A program made the translations under genes and the position numbers. Of a stretch of DNA of 30,817 nucleotides, positions 1 to 7,413 are shown piece after piece. Every line of letters begins with the position of its first letter. Position 1 is the stretch's first letter. Source of the DNA: CAYZYO01 sp964482585 (GTDB taxonomy: Bacteria; Bacillota; Syntrophomonadia; Syntrophomonadales; Syntrophomonadaceae). The stretch is taken from the NCBI GenBank assembly GCA_964482585.1, contig CAYZYO010000005.1, positions 1 through 30,817 on the forward strand, in the 5' to 3' direction. The notes under the pieces are model-generated. The model was given only the letters and a program-made list of their open reading frames with translations. It was not told the origin of the DNA and made no database searches.

Positions 1-89
1 TGTGTCAATAGAAACAGTGTGCCCATGGGCACACGTCCTATTGACACAGGAGAACATCCATGACAATCCTTGACACAGGAGAATGGATG
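1..89. repeat. REP-like palindromes and direct repeats at the IS edge
   Basis: An 11-bp perfect inverted repeat, TGTGTCAATAG (1-11) and CTATTGACACA (38-48), encloses an 18-bp perfect palindrome (17-34, GTGTGCCCATGGGCACAC). It is followed by a 14-bp direct repeat TTGACACAGGAGAA at 41-54 and 70-83, and a CATCCAT/ATGGATG pair at 55-61 and 83-89. The layout is that of a REP-type extragenic palindrome cluster. IS110 elements are known to insert in REP-like sequences, so this may be target DNA. The left side may continue beyond the window. Confidence 0.6.
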
Positions 90-150
90 AAAACTGGCCA
101 AAGCAGATACAAAGGGCTTCCCGGGAAATAACGACATTATATAATGGTAC

Positions 151-301
151 TGCAGGGTAAAGGTCGAGGGACGGTTTGGGGATACTTTATACCCCGGTTT
201 TAGAACATGACTAAATTGTCTTTGAGTACAGAGAATTGTGGCACATTGACGGTGACCACGGACACTAAACTTCAATTTTTATCAGACAATTGTTCCCTGC
301 A
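151..301 (+). ncRNA. candidate IS110 bridge RNA in the transposase leader
   Basis: In IS110-group elements such as IS621, a structured RNA of roughly 180 nt encoded 5' of the transposase guides recombination. Here TGCAGGG (151-157) pairs with CCCTGCA (295-301). Inside lie AATTGTC (214-220) pairing with GACAATT (285-291), a hairpin GGGGATA/TATACCCC (178-195, one bulge), and a hairpin GTGGCAC/GTG-A-CCAC (238-259) with a 7-nt loop. A TATAAT at 140-145 could be its -10 box, though no good -35 is seen. The folding was done by eye. Covariation between copies is untested. Confidence 0.45.
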
Positions 302-324
302 TTATTATCTTCGGAGGTGTCGTT

Positions 325-1500
325 ATGCTTGCTTTACTGGATTGTTGCTGTGGTTTGGACGTGCACAAGGATGTTATTCATGCCTGTATTTTAAAAGGTT
401 CTCCTGATGAAGAGCCTATTTCTATTCACGCCGAATTTAAAGCTATTCAATCCGATTTGCAAGCGATGTGCTCCTGGCTTTTAGAAAATCAGTGTTTTAA
501 TGTTGCTATGGAGAGTACTGGTGTTTATTGGCGGCCTGTTTATGAAGCATGTGAAGAGTTCTTGGATGGTTATAAGTGTCTAATGGTTGTGAATGCTCAT
601 CATATGCGTAATTTGCCCGGTCGCAAAAGTGATGTCAAGGATGCCCAGTGGATTGCTACCTTGCTTCGCCATGGTCTTTTGGAGCCTAGTTTTGTTCCAG
701 AAAGGCTTATTAGAAATTTACGAGAATATTCAAGGCTACGTCGTACTTTGGTAGCAGAGCGTACTCGTTATTCTAATAGGCTTGAGAAGTTTCTGCAGGC
801 TCATGGGTTTAAGCTATCTTCTGTTCTAAGCAGTATTTTAGGGGTAAGTGGTAGACGGCTGCTTGCTACCTTGTCTCAAAAAGGTGTTTTATCGCCTATT
901 GATGTGAGTGATGCTATGGACAGACGTGTTAAAAAGTCTATGGAAGAGATTCGGTCAACCGTTACTGGGAAACTTGACTATTCCGAACGTTCTTATCTCA
1001 AAATTTTACTTGATAAAATTGATACTCTTGATGGTGAGATTAATGATATTCTTCTGCTTATGCAACATTTAGCTGAACCCTATAAAATTCAGCTTGAGCA
1101 GCTTGATTCTATACCCGGCATTGACATAGCAGCGGCCCTTACAATTATGGCTGAAACCAGCGCAACTCCCCAGGATAGTTTTGATAGTGCTAAGAAGATC
1201 GTATCTTGGGCTGGATTATCACCTCGAAATGATGAATCAGCAGGCAATATAAAGTCTCGTAAAGTTACAAAAGGGAGTCCTTATATTAAAGCAATTTTAT
1301 GTCAGGTTGCATGGGCAGCGGTGCGTACACGCAAATCAAGTTTTCATGACTGGTTTTGGACACATCAAGGTAAATTGGGTAGAAAAAAGGCTATTATTGC
1401 AGTGGCGAGAAAGATTCTAGTGCTAATTTACAAGCTACTAAAATCTGGAGAGTTCTATGACCCAATGGTGGCAAAAGTGCCAGTTCAATCGCCTCGCTAA
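325..1500 (+). CDS. IS110-family transposase (DEDD recombinase)
   Basis: A 391-aa protein of normal length for the family. The N-terminal RuvC-like DEDD domain shows all four acidic residues: D12 in GLDVHK, E63 in MESTGVYW, and D103 and D106 in KSDVKDAQW. The C-terminal Transposase_20 domain has the PGID helix-hairpin-helix-like motif (264-267) and the serine region NDESAGN with S305, the expected nucleophile in this family. The enzyme recombines DNA under guidance of a bridge RNA (family knowledge). The start is the ATG preceded by CGGAGGTG. Codon use (more third-position T, e.g. TCT, GTT) looks unlike the neighbours, as expected of a mobile gene. No frameshift or stop is seen. Confidence 0.95.
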   Translation: MLALLDCCCGLDVHKDVIHACILKGSPDEEPISIHAEFKAIQSDLQAMCSWLLENQCFNVAMESTGVYWRPVYEACEEFLDGYKCLMVVNAHHMRNLPGRKSDVKDAQWIATLLRHGLLEPSFVPERLIRNLREYSRLRRTLVAERTRYSNRLEKFLQAHGFKLSSVLSSILGVSGRRLLATLSQKGVLSPIDVSDAMDRRVKKSMEEIRSTVTGKLDYSERSYLKILLDKIDTLDGEINDILLLMQHLAEPYKIQLEQLDSIPGIDIAAALTIMAETSATPQDSFDSAKKIVSWAGLSPRNDESAGNIKSRKVTKGSPYIKAILCQVAWAAVRTRKSSFHDWFWTHQGKLGRKKAIIAVARKILVLIYKLLKSGEFYDPMVAKVPVQSPR

Positions 1501-1602
1501 AATAATAGCCCTTTGTTTATATGTTATCTATTACCTGTAAAAAAATCAATGTTTACGGGCTTATTTTGTGTTGCAATTTTTGAGTAGTAATTCGATCACT
1601 TG

Positions 1603-1630
1603 GGATGGTTGTTTTCACACTAACCGTCCC
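1603..1630. repeat. hairpin GGGATGGTT/AACCGTCCC
   Basis: A 9-bp stem with one G-T wobble and a 10-nt loop (1612-1621) sits between the convergent transposase and membrane-protein genes and overlaps the latter's last codons. Its arm is the reverse complement of GGGACGGTT at 168-176. It could be a terminator for the IS or a split REP unit. No long T tract follows on either strand. Confidence 0.5.
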
Positions 1631-2091
1631 CTTCTTGCAATATAATGAAAGTTGTTAGGTTTGTAAAACCCTTTGGTTATCAAAATACCTGCAATCATAC
1701 TCAGGATAAACTGGATATAACTACTGTATTCTAGTGGGGCTAATAACCAATTAAGACCTGGGCTGCCTATACCTATAGGCATCATTATACCAAACTGTTG
1801 CAGTATATAGATTGGAGGAATAAAGCTTATTCCTAACAAAAATATACCCGGGATTAAGTTGAGATTTGGTCTGATATTACCTTCAAAATATTTTAATATT
1901 ATAGAATAGTTAAGTAACATTCCTAATATAAAGCCGTAAATCATCTTTATTGCGTGTAACTGGGTAAGTCTTTTATTATCTATTTCCCTGACAGCTTCTT
2001 CCATTGCCAGATGATTGGCCGTCACTAAATTTAAAAGAACAATCCCTATTAGAGCAACTATTATATACTCGAATATTTTTTTATACTTCAT
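1615..2091 (-). CDS. small multi-pass membrane protein, unknown function
   Basis: A 158-aa protein with about four hydrophobic segments: after the N-terminal MKYKKIF, around the MIYGFILGMLL region, around LIPGIFLLGISF, and near the C-terminus. The longest frame begins further upstream at 2190, but ATG 2091 follows a GGGGGTGG Shine-Dalgarno at suitable spacing and begins a typical Lys-rich then hydrophobic N-terminus, so it is preferred. The last residues (RRGRLV) are encoded within the hairpin beside the IS, so the original C-terminus may have been replaced by the insertion. No family is recognised. A transport or sporulation role cannot be assigned. Confidence 0.65.
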   Translation of the reverse strand: MKYKKIFEYIIVALIGIVLLNLVTANHLAMEEAVREIDNKRLTQLHAIKMIYGFILGMLLNYSIILKYFEGNIRPNLNLIPGIFLLGISFIPPIYILQQFGIMMPIGIGSPGLNWLLAPLEYSSYIQFILSMIAGILITKGFYKPNNFHYIARRGRLV

Positions 2092-2239
2092 ATAATCCCA
2101 CCCCCAAGAACTCTTCTTCGATGCTCTTAGATATATTTCCTGCATAAAAGACAAGCAGAACCATTCTTGGCTTGCATTTAATGGATGCATTTCAGTTCTT
2201 CTAAACTTTAAACGGCAAAGAACCTGTCACCTTGATTTT

Positions 2240-2971
2240 TTAGAGCCAGAAGCTTTGGGAGTTAGCATTTTCGATACTGGAGAGGAATTTTCTTTTGGCA
2301 CCGGGATACTGTTTTTCGATGAATTCCAGGAGCGGCTGCAGCTGATCCCGTTTAGTAAGGCCATCAACAGGACAGGGATTTTTAACCGGTACAATATTTA
2401 GTGAATCAGCAAACAACCTGATATCAACCTCTTCTACATATACCAGAGGCCTTATAATTGTAATATCCATGCGATCAAGATAAGTAACCGGCTTAAATAC
2501 ATTAAACCGCCCCTCGTATATGATAGACATTAGAAGAGTAATAACCACATCATCAAGGTGATGTCCGAGTGCAACTTTATTGCAGGATAATCCTTTAGCC
2601 ACCCGGTTTAAAGCCCCACGGCGCAGATGGGAACAGAGGGAACAGGGGTTTTTTTCCTGCCGGTGCTCAAATACTACTTCAGCTATTCCAGTTTTCTCAA
2701 TAAATAAAGTCATCCCTAAAGAATTGCAAAAATCAACCAGGGGATTAAGGTCATTTTCCCAGCCAAGATCAATATAAACCGGAAAGATCTTGAAATCCAG
2801 GGGAGTATACTTTTTTACCAGATGAAGAAAATAGAGCATGGTAAAGCTGTCTTTTCCTCCTGAAAGACCGACAGCCAGATGATCCCCATGGTTAATCATT
2901 TTATATTTCAGGTTAGCGTCACGTACTTTTTTAAATATAATCTTAGTCCGTCTTTTGCTCATTATCATCAT
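2240..2971 (-). CDS. TtcA-family PP-loop ATPase (tRNA thiolation type)
   Basis: A 243-aa N-type ATP pyrophosphatase. The PP-loop SGGKDS is at 37-42, the C110-x2-C113 pair is in the NPCSLCSHLRRG segment, LGHHLDD is at 135-141, and a third cysteine (C200) is in NPCPVDG. Three cysteines at these places are the [4Fe-4S] ligands of E. coli TtcA, which makes 2-thiocytidine at tRNA position 32. The family knowledge supports sulfur transfer after adenylation of the base, but Firmicute members are diverse and the substrate is not certain. An AAGAAGG sequence lies 2, 5 or 11 nt before three clustered ATG codons (2971, 2968, 2962), so the true start may be the second or third. The gene stands alone with no operon partner. 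Confidence 0.85.
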   Translation of the reverse strand: MMIMSKRRTKIIFKKVRDANLKYKMINHGDHLAVGLSGGKDSFTMLYFLHLVKKYTPLDFKIFPVYIDLGWENDLNPLVDFCNSLGMTLFIEKTGIAEVVFEHRQEKNPCSLCSHLRRGALNRVAKGLSCNKVALGHHLDDVVITLLMSIIYEGRFNVFKPVTYLDRMDITIIRPLVYVEEVDIRLFADSLNIVPVKNPCPVDGLTKRDQLQPLLEFIEKQYPGAKRKFLSSIENANSQSFWL

Positions 2972-3038
2972 AACCTTCTTATAAAATAATTAACTTAAAT
3001 TATACGGTATTTCCCTGGCGGAGGCGAGAGGGGAACGG

Positions 3039-3084
3039 GGAAGCAAGGAGATGGTTCTCCTGAGAGAAACATCTCCTTGCTTCC
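3039..3084 (-). terminator. long hairpin at the end of the glcD-glcF operon
   Basis: GGAAGCAAGGAGATG (3039-3053) pairs perfectly over 15 bp with CATCTCCTTGCTTCC (3070-3084). The loop itself holds TTCTC/GAGAA (3055-3059 and 3064-3068). The stem touches the glcF stop codon. There is no T tract on the minus strand, so it may serve as an mRNA 3' stabiliser or REP unit rather than a classical terminator. Its CAGGAGAACC core (read on minus) resembles the CAGGAGAAC repeats at 47-83. Confidence 0.6.
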
Positions 3085-4349
3085 TATTGGTTTAGTAGTT
3101 CAACCGGATGGACTATTTCACAATTCCAGTTGTATCTGGCAACCCCGTGTCTTAACTGCATCATACAGCTGGGACAGCATGTAGCTATTTTATCCGCCCC
3201 GGTTTCCATTGCACTTTTAATTTTAATATCAAGTATTTTCATAGATATATCATAATGAGTTACACTATAGGTGCCTGAACCACCACAGCAGCGGTTAGCT
3301 TCCTGCATTTCCACGTACTCCACACCGGGAATTCTCTTTAATAATTCCCGTGGTTGTTCTTTAATTTCCTGGGCATTTGCCAGGTGACAGGGATCATGAT
3401 AGGTGACTTTTGTACTTTTTACTTTTCCCTTCTCTGATGGTTTAATATCCAGAACATCCACTAAAAACTTGGTTAAATCTATAACCTTGTTGGCAAAGGT
3501 TAAGGCTTCAGCCTCTATTTCCGATCCACCCAGTAGAAACATCATATTTTTAGGAGTTAATGCGGAGGAACATGATGCACAATCAGTAACAATATAATCA
3601 AAATCATAGGAATTAAACAGCTTAACATTATGATCTGCAAGCTCACGGGCAGTATCCATTTTAGCATTGGCAATGTGTGGTAGTCCACAGCATTTCATAT
3701 CTGGAGGTATTATTACTTCACATCCATTACGGGTCAGAACCTCAACCGTAGCTACGGCTACCTGAGGATTGAACAAGTCGGTACCGCACCCTAAAAAATA
3801 TCCTACTTTATATTTTTTTTCGCCTTTGGCCTGGTTTATTTCAGGTATTAACCTGCGAGCACACCGGAAAGGAATTGCAGAAAGAATTTTCTCAGCTTTA
3901 GGTAAATCACCCGGTAGAATTTTAGTCAAGCCCAGGGTTCTGGCTAGATCCTGCAGTCCCAACTTTTGAACTCCTGCCATGAACCACATAGATGTTCTTA
4001 AGAGGGAAGGATGAGTCCAGAGGGTGCCAAAGAGCAACTCCTTTACCGTATTAGGATTTTTTTCATAGATATAGGAACGGGCCGCGGCATTTAATTCATG
4101 GATATCTATCCCCGAAGGACAGTTGATTGTACAGGATTCACACATAAGACACATATTAAGTCTCTCCAGCACTTTTTTATCTGGTTCAACTTTTCCATCC
4201 CGGAGCATCTGCACCATAAAAACATGTCCTCTAGGGGCAGCGGTTTCATTTTTAACTTCTGCAAAAACCGGGCATACACTCCTGCATTTACCACAGCGTA
4301 CACATTTCATTAATTGTTCTTTAACCGGAGGTAATTCTTTAAATTCCAT
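3084..4349 (-). CDS. glcF: (Fe-S)-binding subunit of a glycolate/D-lactate oxidase type enzyme
   Basis: A 421-aa protein with two [4Fe-4S] ferredoxin motifs at the N-terminus (C16-x2-C19-x2-C22-x3-C26 and C67-x2-C70-x2-C73-x3-C77) and two CCG-type cysteine-rich domains: GCGTD...CCGLPH in the middle and HDPCH...CCGGSG...CCPSC at the C-terminus. The family passes electrons from a GlcD-type flavoprotein to the quinone pool or an electron-transfer flavoprotein. It lies 40 nt downstream of glcD on the same strand, with its own GGAGAGG Shine-Dalgarno. The pair probably oxidises a 2-hydroxyacid such as lactate or glycolate. The exact substrate cannot be read from the sequence. Confidence 0.9.
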   Translation of the reverse strand: MEFKELPPVKEQLMKCVRCGKCRSVCPVFAEVKNETAAPRGHVFMVQMLRDGKVEPDKKVLERLNMCLMCESCTINCPSGIDIHELNAAARSYIYEKNPNTVKELLFGTLWTHPSLLRTSMWFMAGVQKLGLQDLARTLGLTKILPGDLPKAEKILSAIPFRCARRLIPEINQAKGEKKYKVGYFLGCGTDLFNPQVAVATVEVLTRNGCEVIIPPDMKCCGLPHIANAKMDTARELADHNVKLFNSYDFDYIVTDCASCSSALTPKNMMFLLGGSEIEAEALTFANKVIDLTKFLVDVLDIKPSEKGKVKSTKVTYHDPCHLANAQEIKEQPRELLKRIPGVEYVEMQEANRCCGGSGTYSVTHYDISMKILDIKIKSAMETGADKIATCCPSCMMQLRHGVARYNWNCEIVHPVELLNQ

Positions 4350-4389
4350 AACAAATCCTCTCCATTAGATAGTCTATTTAAAGCATTTA

Positions 4390-5790
4390 TTAAAAAACTT
4401 TCCCCGGGTTCATAATTCCCTTTGGATCAAAAGCTGCTTTAATTTTTTTCATATAATCTACTGCATTACCATGTTCAGCTTCAGCATAGCGACGACGTAC
4501 CGCACCCACTCCATGCTCGCCGGTGGTACTCCCGCCCATTTCAATTGCCAGCAGGTGTATCTCATCAACTAATTGTAATACTTTTTCAACCTCATCTGGA
4601 TTTTCAGGGTTGATAACCGGAGCCGTATGAACATTACCATCTCCGATGTGTCCATAATTTACCACCTTAATACCGTATTTCTCTCCTAAGGACCGTATTG
4701 CTCTAAGAGTATCTGCAACTCTTGAAAGAGGAACACTGATGTCTTCTCCGGCAAATATTCTACTGCCGTCAGCACGCACTCTTGCTGCTGCAGTTGCAGT
4801 CACACTACGGCCTTCCCATAATTCGGTCATCCTTTTTTCATCTGTAGACCACTCAAAGCTGCGGGCTCTTTTTTCGGCTACCTCTTTAATAATACTTCCT
4901 TCATAATTTACACCCGGTGGGGTACCATCAACTTCAAATAACAAAATAGCTTCAGCATCGGGGAGGTTAATATGTGGTTTAAAATCATTAACAGCCTTAA
5001 TAGCAGAATTATCAAGAATTTCGATGCCTGATGGCAGGATGCCATTCTGGTAGACATCCAGAACAGTGGCAGGGGCATCATCAAGTTTGTCAAAAACCGC
5101 CATCCCAATCCCTCTAGCTTTAGGCTTGGGAAAACACCTCAATCTTATCTGGGTGATAATTCCCAAGGTTCCTTCAGACCCAACCATTAATTTAGTTAGA
5201 TTTATTCCAGAGACATTTTTAATTGCCCTGGCTTTCATTCCACCCGTCATTATTACCTCACCATTAGGCATCACAACTTCAAGACCGAGAATATAAGGCT
5301 CGGTAGCCCAGTACTTTACTGCTCTAAGCCCGGAGGCATTATTGGCAACCATCCCTCCAATTGTACACATCTTACTGCTGCCAGGATCAGGGGGGAAAAA
5401 TAAATTATACTGGGCAAGCTGATCATTTAAATCTGAATGAATAACCCCTGGCCTTACTATCACCTGCATATCAGGAACAACAATTTCAACGATATCATCC
5501 CAGGTTGAAAGATCTACGACTATGCCGCCATTCACTGCGATACAACCACCGGTCTCTCCTGTGCCAGCACCCCGGGGAACAATATTAATGTCATTTTCAA
5601 AGGCAAAACGGACAACTTCTTGTACTTCTTCTGTGGAACGGGGCATAACTACAGCAGTCGGGTTAACTGGTTCCAGTTTGGTTAAAAATGAACTATCATA
5701 TGAATAATACATTAAATCCAGTTCCTCCGTTAAAATCTTATCTTTACCTAAAATCTTAATAAGTTCTTTTTTTATAGCTGTGCTATCCAT
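4390..5790 (-). CDS. glcD: FAD-linked oxidase GlcD (2-hydroxyacid dehydrogenase)
   Basis: A 466-aa flavoprotein. The N-terminal PCMH-type FAD-binding domain shows PRGAGTGETGG, PPDPGSS and GGMVANNASG motifs. The C-terminal FAD-oxidase domain has YGHIGDGNVH and TGEHGVG. It oxidises a D-2-hydroxyacid (glycolate or D-lactate class) and hands electrons to the neighbouring Fe-S protein. The frame is open up to 5868, but the extra 26 residues (MYMIYKYYF...) do not look like the family, and ATG 5790 follows GAGGGAG at good spacing, so this start is preferred. It is the first gene of a two-gene operon. No ETF genes are adjacent. Confidence 0.92.
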   Translation of the reverse strand: MDSTAIKKELIKILGKDKILTEELDLMYYSYDSSFLTKLEPVNPTAVVMPRSTEEVQEVVRFAFENDINIVPRGAGTGETGGCIAVNGGIVVDLSTWDDIVEIVVPDMQVIVRPGVIHSDLNDQLAQYNLFFPPDPGSSKMCTIGGMVANNASGLRAVKYWATEPYILGLEVVMPNGEVIMTGGMKARAIKNVSGINLTKLMVGSEGTLGIITQIRLRCFPKPKARGIGMAVFDKLDDAPATVLDVYQNGILPSGIEILDNSAIKAVNDFKPHINLPDAEAILLFEVDGTPPGVNYEGSIIKEVAEKRARSFEWSTDEKRMTELWEGRSVTATAAARVRADGSRIFAGEDISVPLSRVADTLRAIRSLGEKYGIKVVNYGHIGDGNVHTAPVINPENPDEVEKVLQLVDEIHLLAIEMGGSTTGEHGVGAVRRRYAEAEHGNAVDYMKKIKAAFDPKGIMNPGKVF

Positions 5791-6214
5791 AACTTCACTC
5801 CCTCTAGAAGTTGTTTTTATTAAAGTAAGATTCCACTGCAAAAAGTAGTATTTATATATCATATACAACAGAGGATACCTTAATCTCCCCCTTAAGACCC
5901 GTTATTATCTGGCTTGCCGGAAACTAAAGCCCCCTCTACGATACAAGAAATAGAGTTTTGCAGCACAATCAAGTAATAAAAATTATATTCCTTTAGGCTA
6001 GGAATATAATAGTTCTCTAAATTCCCTGCATATTATAACATAAAGTGACACAGCAGTTTTATAATATTATAATTATTAAGGTATAATTTCTATATGGCTT
6101 TAAACGTTTATAAAATCATGGATACCGCCACCAAAATATATCTAGGAAAATATGAAAACGTATAAATCATTTTAATACTTAATAAAATAGCAGAAAAGAG
6201 TAAGGAGAAATATT
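5791..6214. other. intergenic region between divergent glcD and murB
   Basis: No gene is seen. It holds a repeat fragment (about 5915-5951, ACTAAAGCCCCCTCTACGA) matching the 3' arm of the dispersed palindromic family at 21205-21230. It also holds a perfect 11-bp hairpin ATTATATTCCT/AGGAATATAAT (5982-5992 and 6000-6010, loop of 7). A TATAAT at 6082-6087 could serve murB, but no convincing -35 box is visible. Confidence 0.5.
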
Positions 6215-7114
6215 ATGTATTCTAATTTATTACATATAATACCTGCAGATAAGATAAAATTTAATGAACCAATGAGACTGCATACAACTTTTAAGATTGG
6301 TGGACCGGTTGATGTAATGGTTATACCTGATAGTATTAATGATATCCAGAGGGTAGTTTCTTATTGTTGTCAGGAAAACATTGATTTTTTTGTGTTTGGA
6401 CTTGGAAGTAATTTGCTGGTACGTGACAAAGGAATAAGAGGAGTAGCCATTAAACTTGGCTCCAGCTTGAATAATATAGTAGTTGATAAGCCCAGGATTT
6501 ATTGTGAGGCAGGAGTAAGATTATCCCGGTTATCCAAAATAGCTGCCCAAAAAGGCCTGCAGGGCCTTGAATTTGCCGAGGGGATACCCGGAAGCCTGGG
6601 TGGAGCTGTGGTAATGAATGCCGGTGCCTATGATGGGGAAATCAAAGATCGGTTAATTAAAGTTTCAGCATTAGGACTAGAAGGGGATATAAAGGATTTT
6701 TATCCCCGAGAAATGGATATGGGTTATCGAAAAAGCATATTTCAAAGTAATGGATATATTATTATTTCTGCCTTACTGGAATTAAAACCTGGTAATACTG
6801 AAGATATCCACCAGAAGATGCGTGATTTTGCCTCTAAAAGGCGGCAAAATCAACCACTTGAATATCCCAGTGCAGGAAGCACTTTTAAACGTCCCGAGGG
6901 TTTTTATGTCGGACCAATGGTAGAAAAGATGGGACTAAAAGGCTATAGAATAGGTGGAGCCGAAGTATCAACTAAACACGCTGGCTTTATAATAAATACA
7001 GGTAACGCCACGGCCAATGATGTATTAAAGTTAATTGAGTATATACAAAAAAAAGCTAAAGAGGATTTCCAGGTAGAACTGCACCCGGAACTTAAAGTAA
7101 TAGGGGAAGCTTAG
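6215..7114 (+). CDS. murB: UDP-N-acetylenolpyruvoylglucosamine reductase (MurB)
   Basis: A 299-aa cytoplasmic FAD enzyme that makes UDP-MurNAc in peptidoglycan synthesis. FAD-binding motifs are FKIGGPVD near 26-33, GLGSNLLVRDKG (62-73) and GIPGSLGGAVVMNAGAYDGE (123-142). Y171-R172, the catalytic serine S222 in PSAGSTFKRPEG, and E292 in ELHPELK fit the type II (Bacillus-like) enzyme. Length is normal. The start follows AAGGAGA. It stands alone here rather than in a cell-wall cluster. Confidence 0.96.
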   Translation: MYSNLLHIIPADKIKFNEPMRLHTTFKIGGPVDVMVIPDSINDIQRVVSYCCQENIDFFVFGLGSNLLVRDKGIRGVAIKLGSSLNNIVVDKPRIYCEAGVRLSRLSKIAAQKGLQGLEFAEGIPGSLGGAVVMNAGAYDGEIKDRLIKVSALGLEGDIKDFYPREMDMGYRKSIFQSNGYIIISALLELKPGNTEDIHQKMRDFASKRRQNQPLEYPSAGSTFKRPEGFYVGPMVEKMGLKGYRIGGAEVSTKHAGFIINTGNATANDVLKLIEYIQKKAKEDFQVELHPELKVIGEA

Positions 7115-7413
7115 CAGCTGCAGTAAAAGGATATAAAACTTACCTTGAGCAACAGAACTCTATTAGTTAAAATGTTATGATAAAAAATGAGTTCTAAGTT
7201 TTATGATTGAGATTTTTGTATAATTCAAAAACATGGTGTAAGCTTCTGCTAAGAATCTTTAGCCCTTTTGTTTTTGCTCCTGAATGACATTCAAACTAGA
7301 GGCTAACGTCTCCTCTACGGATGCAAGAGTTCTAATGATATAAAATAGTTGTTATGTAAAATCCTCGATTTATAAAAAACAAATACAGAAATGCAGGGAG
7401 AGTAAACCTAACA
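7115..7413. other. intergenic region with repeat fragment
   Basis: No gene is seen. Around 7297-7333 is a fragment of the dispersed repeat (CTAGAGGC...GTCTCCTCTACGG followed by ATGCAAGAG) that resembles the segment at 5926-5951 and 21213-21235. The rest is AT-rich. No terminator with a clear T tract follows murB. Confidence 0.4.

Larger units (their letters stand above)
90..1614 (+). mobile_element. IS110-family insertion sequence (ends approximate)
   Basis: This is a single-transposase element with a non-coding 5' segment and a short 3' segment. IS110 elements usually lack clear terminal inverted repeats and make no long target duplication, so the ends cannot be placed from one copy. GGGACGGTT occurs at 168-176 and in reverse complement at 1622-1630, which could mark subterminal repeats or REP target DNA. 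The transposase is intact, so the element may be active. Confidence 0.6.

Noticed and set aside
207..407. 66-codon open frame overlapping the transposase start
   Set aside because: It crosses the candidate bridge RNA and the transposase in another frame, has no ribosome site, and shows no protein-like pattern.
4098..4368. Plus-strand open frames across the glcF N-terminus
   Set aside because: They are complementary to the well-supported cysteine-rich coding sequence and match no pattern of their own.
6082..6087. TATAAT box as a murB promoter
   Set aside because: The box is fine but no -35 element at 16-18 nt is recognisable in this AT-rich stretch, so it is mentioned but not called.
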